Part shown: piece by piece, positions 58,001-61,000 of the stretch
How the letters are laid out: every line of letters begins with the position of its first letter
Numbering within the stretch: position 1 is the first letter of the stretch
Position numbers and translations under genes: made by a program
The notes under the pieces: model-generated
The model's input: only the letters and a program-made list of their open reading frames with translations
What the model was told of the DNA's origin: nothing
The model's database searches: none
Origin: Ochotona curzoniae
Lineage: Eukaryota; Chordata; Mammalia; Lagomorpha; Ochotonidae
DNA: 64,000 nt
Reading direction: 5' to 3'
Assembly (NCBI RefSeq): GCF_017591425.1
Contig: NW_024467106.1
Span: 24,232,501 to 24,296,500, forward strand

Positions 58001-61000
58001 CCAGCACCCTATATGGGCACCAGTTCATATCCCAGCCACTCCGCTTCCCATCCAACTCCCTGCTTATGACCTGGGAAAGCAGTGGAGGACAGCCCAAGTC
58101 CTTGGGCCCCTGAACGCACATGGGAGACCTGGAGGAAGCTCTTGGCTTCTGGCTTTGGATTGGCTTAGCTCTGACTATTGCACTCATTAGGGGAATGAAA
58201 CAGCAAATGAAAAACCTGTCTTGATCTCTCCTTCCCTCTGTAAAAACATGCCTTTAAAAATAATAATCATCTTAAAAAAAAAACCTGAATTCATATTTAT
58301 ACATGAAGAAACAATTCTTTGAGATGATCTGTCTATATTGTTAGAAAAAAGGTATCAATGTCAGTTCTGAAACCTAAATTTAAACCCTTGATCACCTTCA
58401 AAACCCCCAAATTTTTCCAATATCTACACTATTATAGGACTCTAAAAACAGCTCTGAGTAGTACCAACATTTAATGAATATTTAATAAGTTATTAAACAC
58501 ATACCTTAAAAATTAACACACTTAAGAAGGCCACTCTAAATTTCCCAAGTTTTATGATGTCAAGAGCTTTAAAGATCAGAGAAAGTCCAATAGACGGTTT
58601 CAATATTTCACTACAAAATGCCTCGACAGCAATAATTACCGATGATCCTCGACATCTTCCCATTAACCCACCCTATTAACATTCATTACCGGGGAGGGGT
58701 ACTAAAAACACTGTCTTTAACATCACTTGTTCCTATTAATTTTAATTATCCAGGAAAATCAAAACTTCTTTCTCTTCAATAAAACATTAATATCTGGCAT
58801 ACAGTTATCTGAGATTATAAATATCATTGTCCAAAACCACTATGACTTAATAAATATTAAGAACTTAGCCTCACGTGCTCGCTTGGGCAGCACATATCCT
58901 AAGAACACAGCCTCTGAAAGCAGAAGATTGAATTATAGAGGACTAAATGTAACTCTTTATCTCATCCCACAAATACTCAAGATGTGTTACACACACTTCA
59001 TCCCTACATTTGACTTTAGACACAGCACCAACTTTGAGACATGATAATGACTGGCTTCACATATGCAGTATATACCTCTTTCAGTTTTTGAATGGTTGGA
59101 GTAATTTCTTCTTCAAGTATCTAGAAAATAAAAGAAAATAAGTATTTTCAGGACATAATCTATCCTCAAAACATTTTTTACAAAAGAAATTATGCAGAAG
59201 ATTCTGGAAAACAAACAAAATTGTCCCTCTCTTTACAAGCAGAAAACCCAAACGGAAAGTTACAATCTTCTTCAAAAATGTTAATGACTTTAATTACCGT
59301 CTTAATTTCTTTCAGTTTAGCTTCTTTTTTTTCTATAGTTTTCTGGGCAGCTATTTTTTTGTATTCATACATCCTGGTTCCAGCTGCTTCTTCTATCATG
59401 GATAAAATCTGAAATGACAATTAATGTTCTCAGATTCTTCAACAATATTTCTAGCTAGAATCTGCTCAAGTATGTTATTACAGCTCTTGCCTCAAAAAGC
59501 AACAAAGCTAACAGTCCTAGTAGACAATAAAAGTTGAATAGGTTAAAAAAAAAACAAAACATATGCATATATTAAGAGGCAATTTGCACAGGGTTAAGAT
59601 TCATCAGTTAGGAACCTTAGTCTCATACTGTAACGCTCGGGTTGAGTTCTAGCATCATTTCCAAATCCTACTTCCTATATGCACATCACAGGAGGCAGAA
59701 GATGACAGCTAGTGTGCAGCGTTCCAGCGCCTGACAAGGATAGAAACAGAGTTTTGGAAAAGTGGCTGATGCCTGGCCTATCTGGGGTGTTATCAGCATT
59801 CAGGGGAGTGAATCAGCAGAAGAAAGATCTCTCAAATACTAGAGTTTAACAAATATATGCATTGTTAACTATTTCTAATATCTAAGAAAAGTTTCTAGTC
59901 TTGACTCCTATTCTAAAATCAAACTTTGTTTTCTGGGATTCATCTCTTAAAGGTGAAGTCAAAATCTGCCATTTTCTAGCCCTGAGTAATTCCCCAGCAT
60001 TAATTTCTGTTGCTTTTCTCAGAGGCACTGGCCTGCTCAGTGGTCAACTCGTCGGGACGAGATGGAAATAGTGTCCACAGCCACAGTTCCTTATTACTGC
60101 AGAGATGATTTCTACTTGGGCGGAAAAAACCTGAAAATACTCCTGTTCCCTCCCCCTGCCACTGCAGACAAGGTGGGTGGTCTGGATGTCAATAGTAAAG
60201 CCAAAACTACTGAGTTTAAGACAAAAGCACCTTGTAATTTCATAAAGCAGCTGGTCGCTTTAGGAAAGAAATTTAGAGGGGTCAGTGAGGTGGCTTAACT
60301 AGCTAAACTTCAGCCTGTAGCTCTACCCCAATGCTTCACTTCCCTTTCAGCTCCCTGCTGATTGCCTAGGAAAGCAGCAGATGACGGCCCAAAGCCTTGG
60401 GTCTCTGAACCCACAAGGGAGACCTGTGTCCTGACTGGCTCAGCTCTTTGCAGCCATTTGGCGGGGTGGAGGGTGGGGGGAATAAACCAGCAGATACAAG
60501 AGATCTGTGTCTTTCTTCTATAAATTTGCGTTTTCAGTAAACATATATTTAAAGAAATAGAAAAAAAAGTACAGAGTTAACAGCTAACAACATGCAGAAG
60601 CTTTGTTTTCTATGAGAAATCAATTTTTTAGTTACCAGTAACACAGAATAATGTGCTAAAACATGGCATGGAAGGTGTACATGTGGGAAACGGAAAAAAA
60701 AAAAAGAACCACACAAAACAGAAGACGAATTTACAGTAGAAAATAATAATATAGTTCAGGAAGCAGTTAAGAGTTGGACAACAGGTTTATAAAACCATGA
60801 GAAGAAAAGAACACATACAAGAAGCAACAAGCCTCTGTCAGAGCCTGAAACTGTTAAAGGAGGTGAAGCGGAGAATGCTAAAACAGAAGACTATAACGTG
60901 AGCTGTGAGAATGTTAAATCGACTCCACACCAGTAAACCTCTGCAGAGGCATAAAGGCACAGCAGCATGAGGGCTGAACGAAGCTGGAATCACTTTGGGG

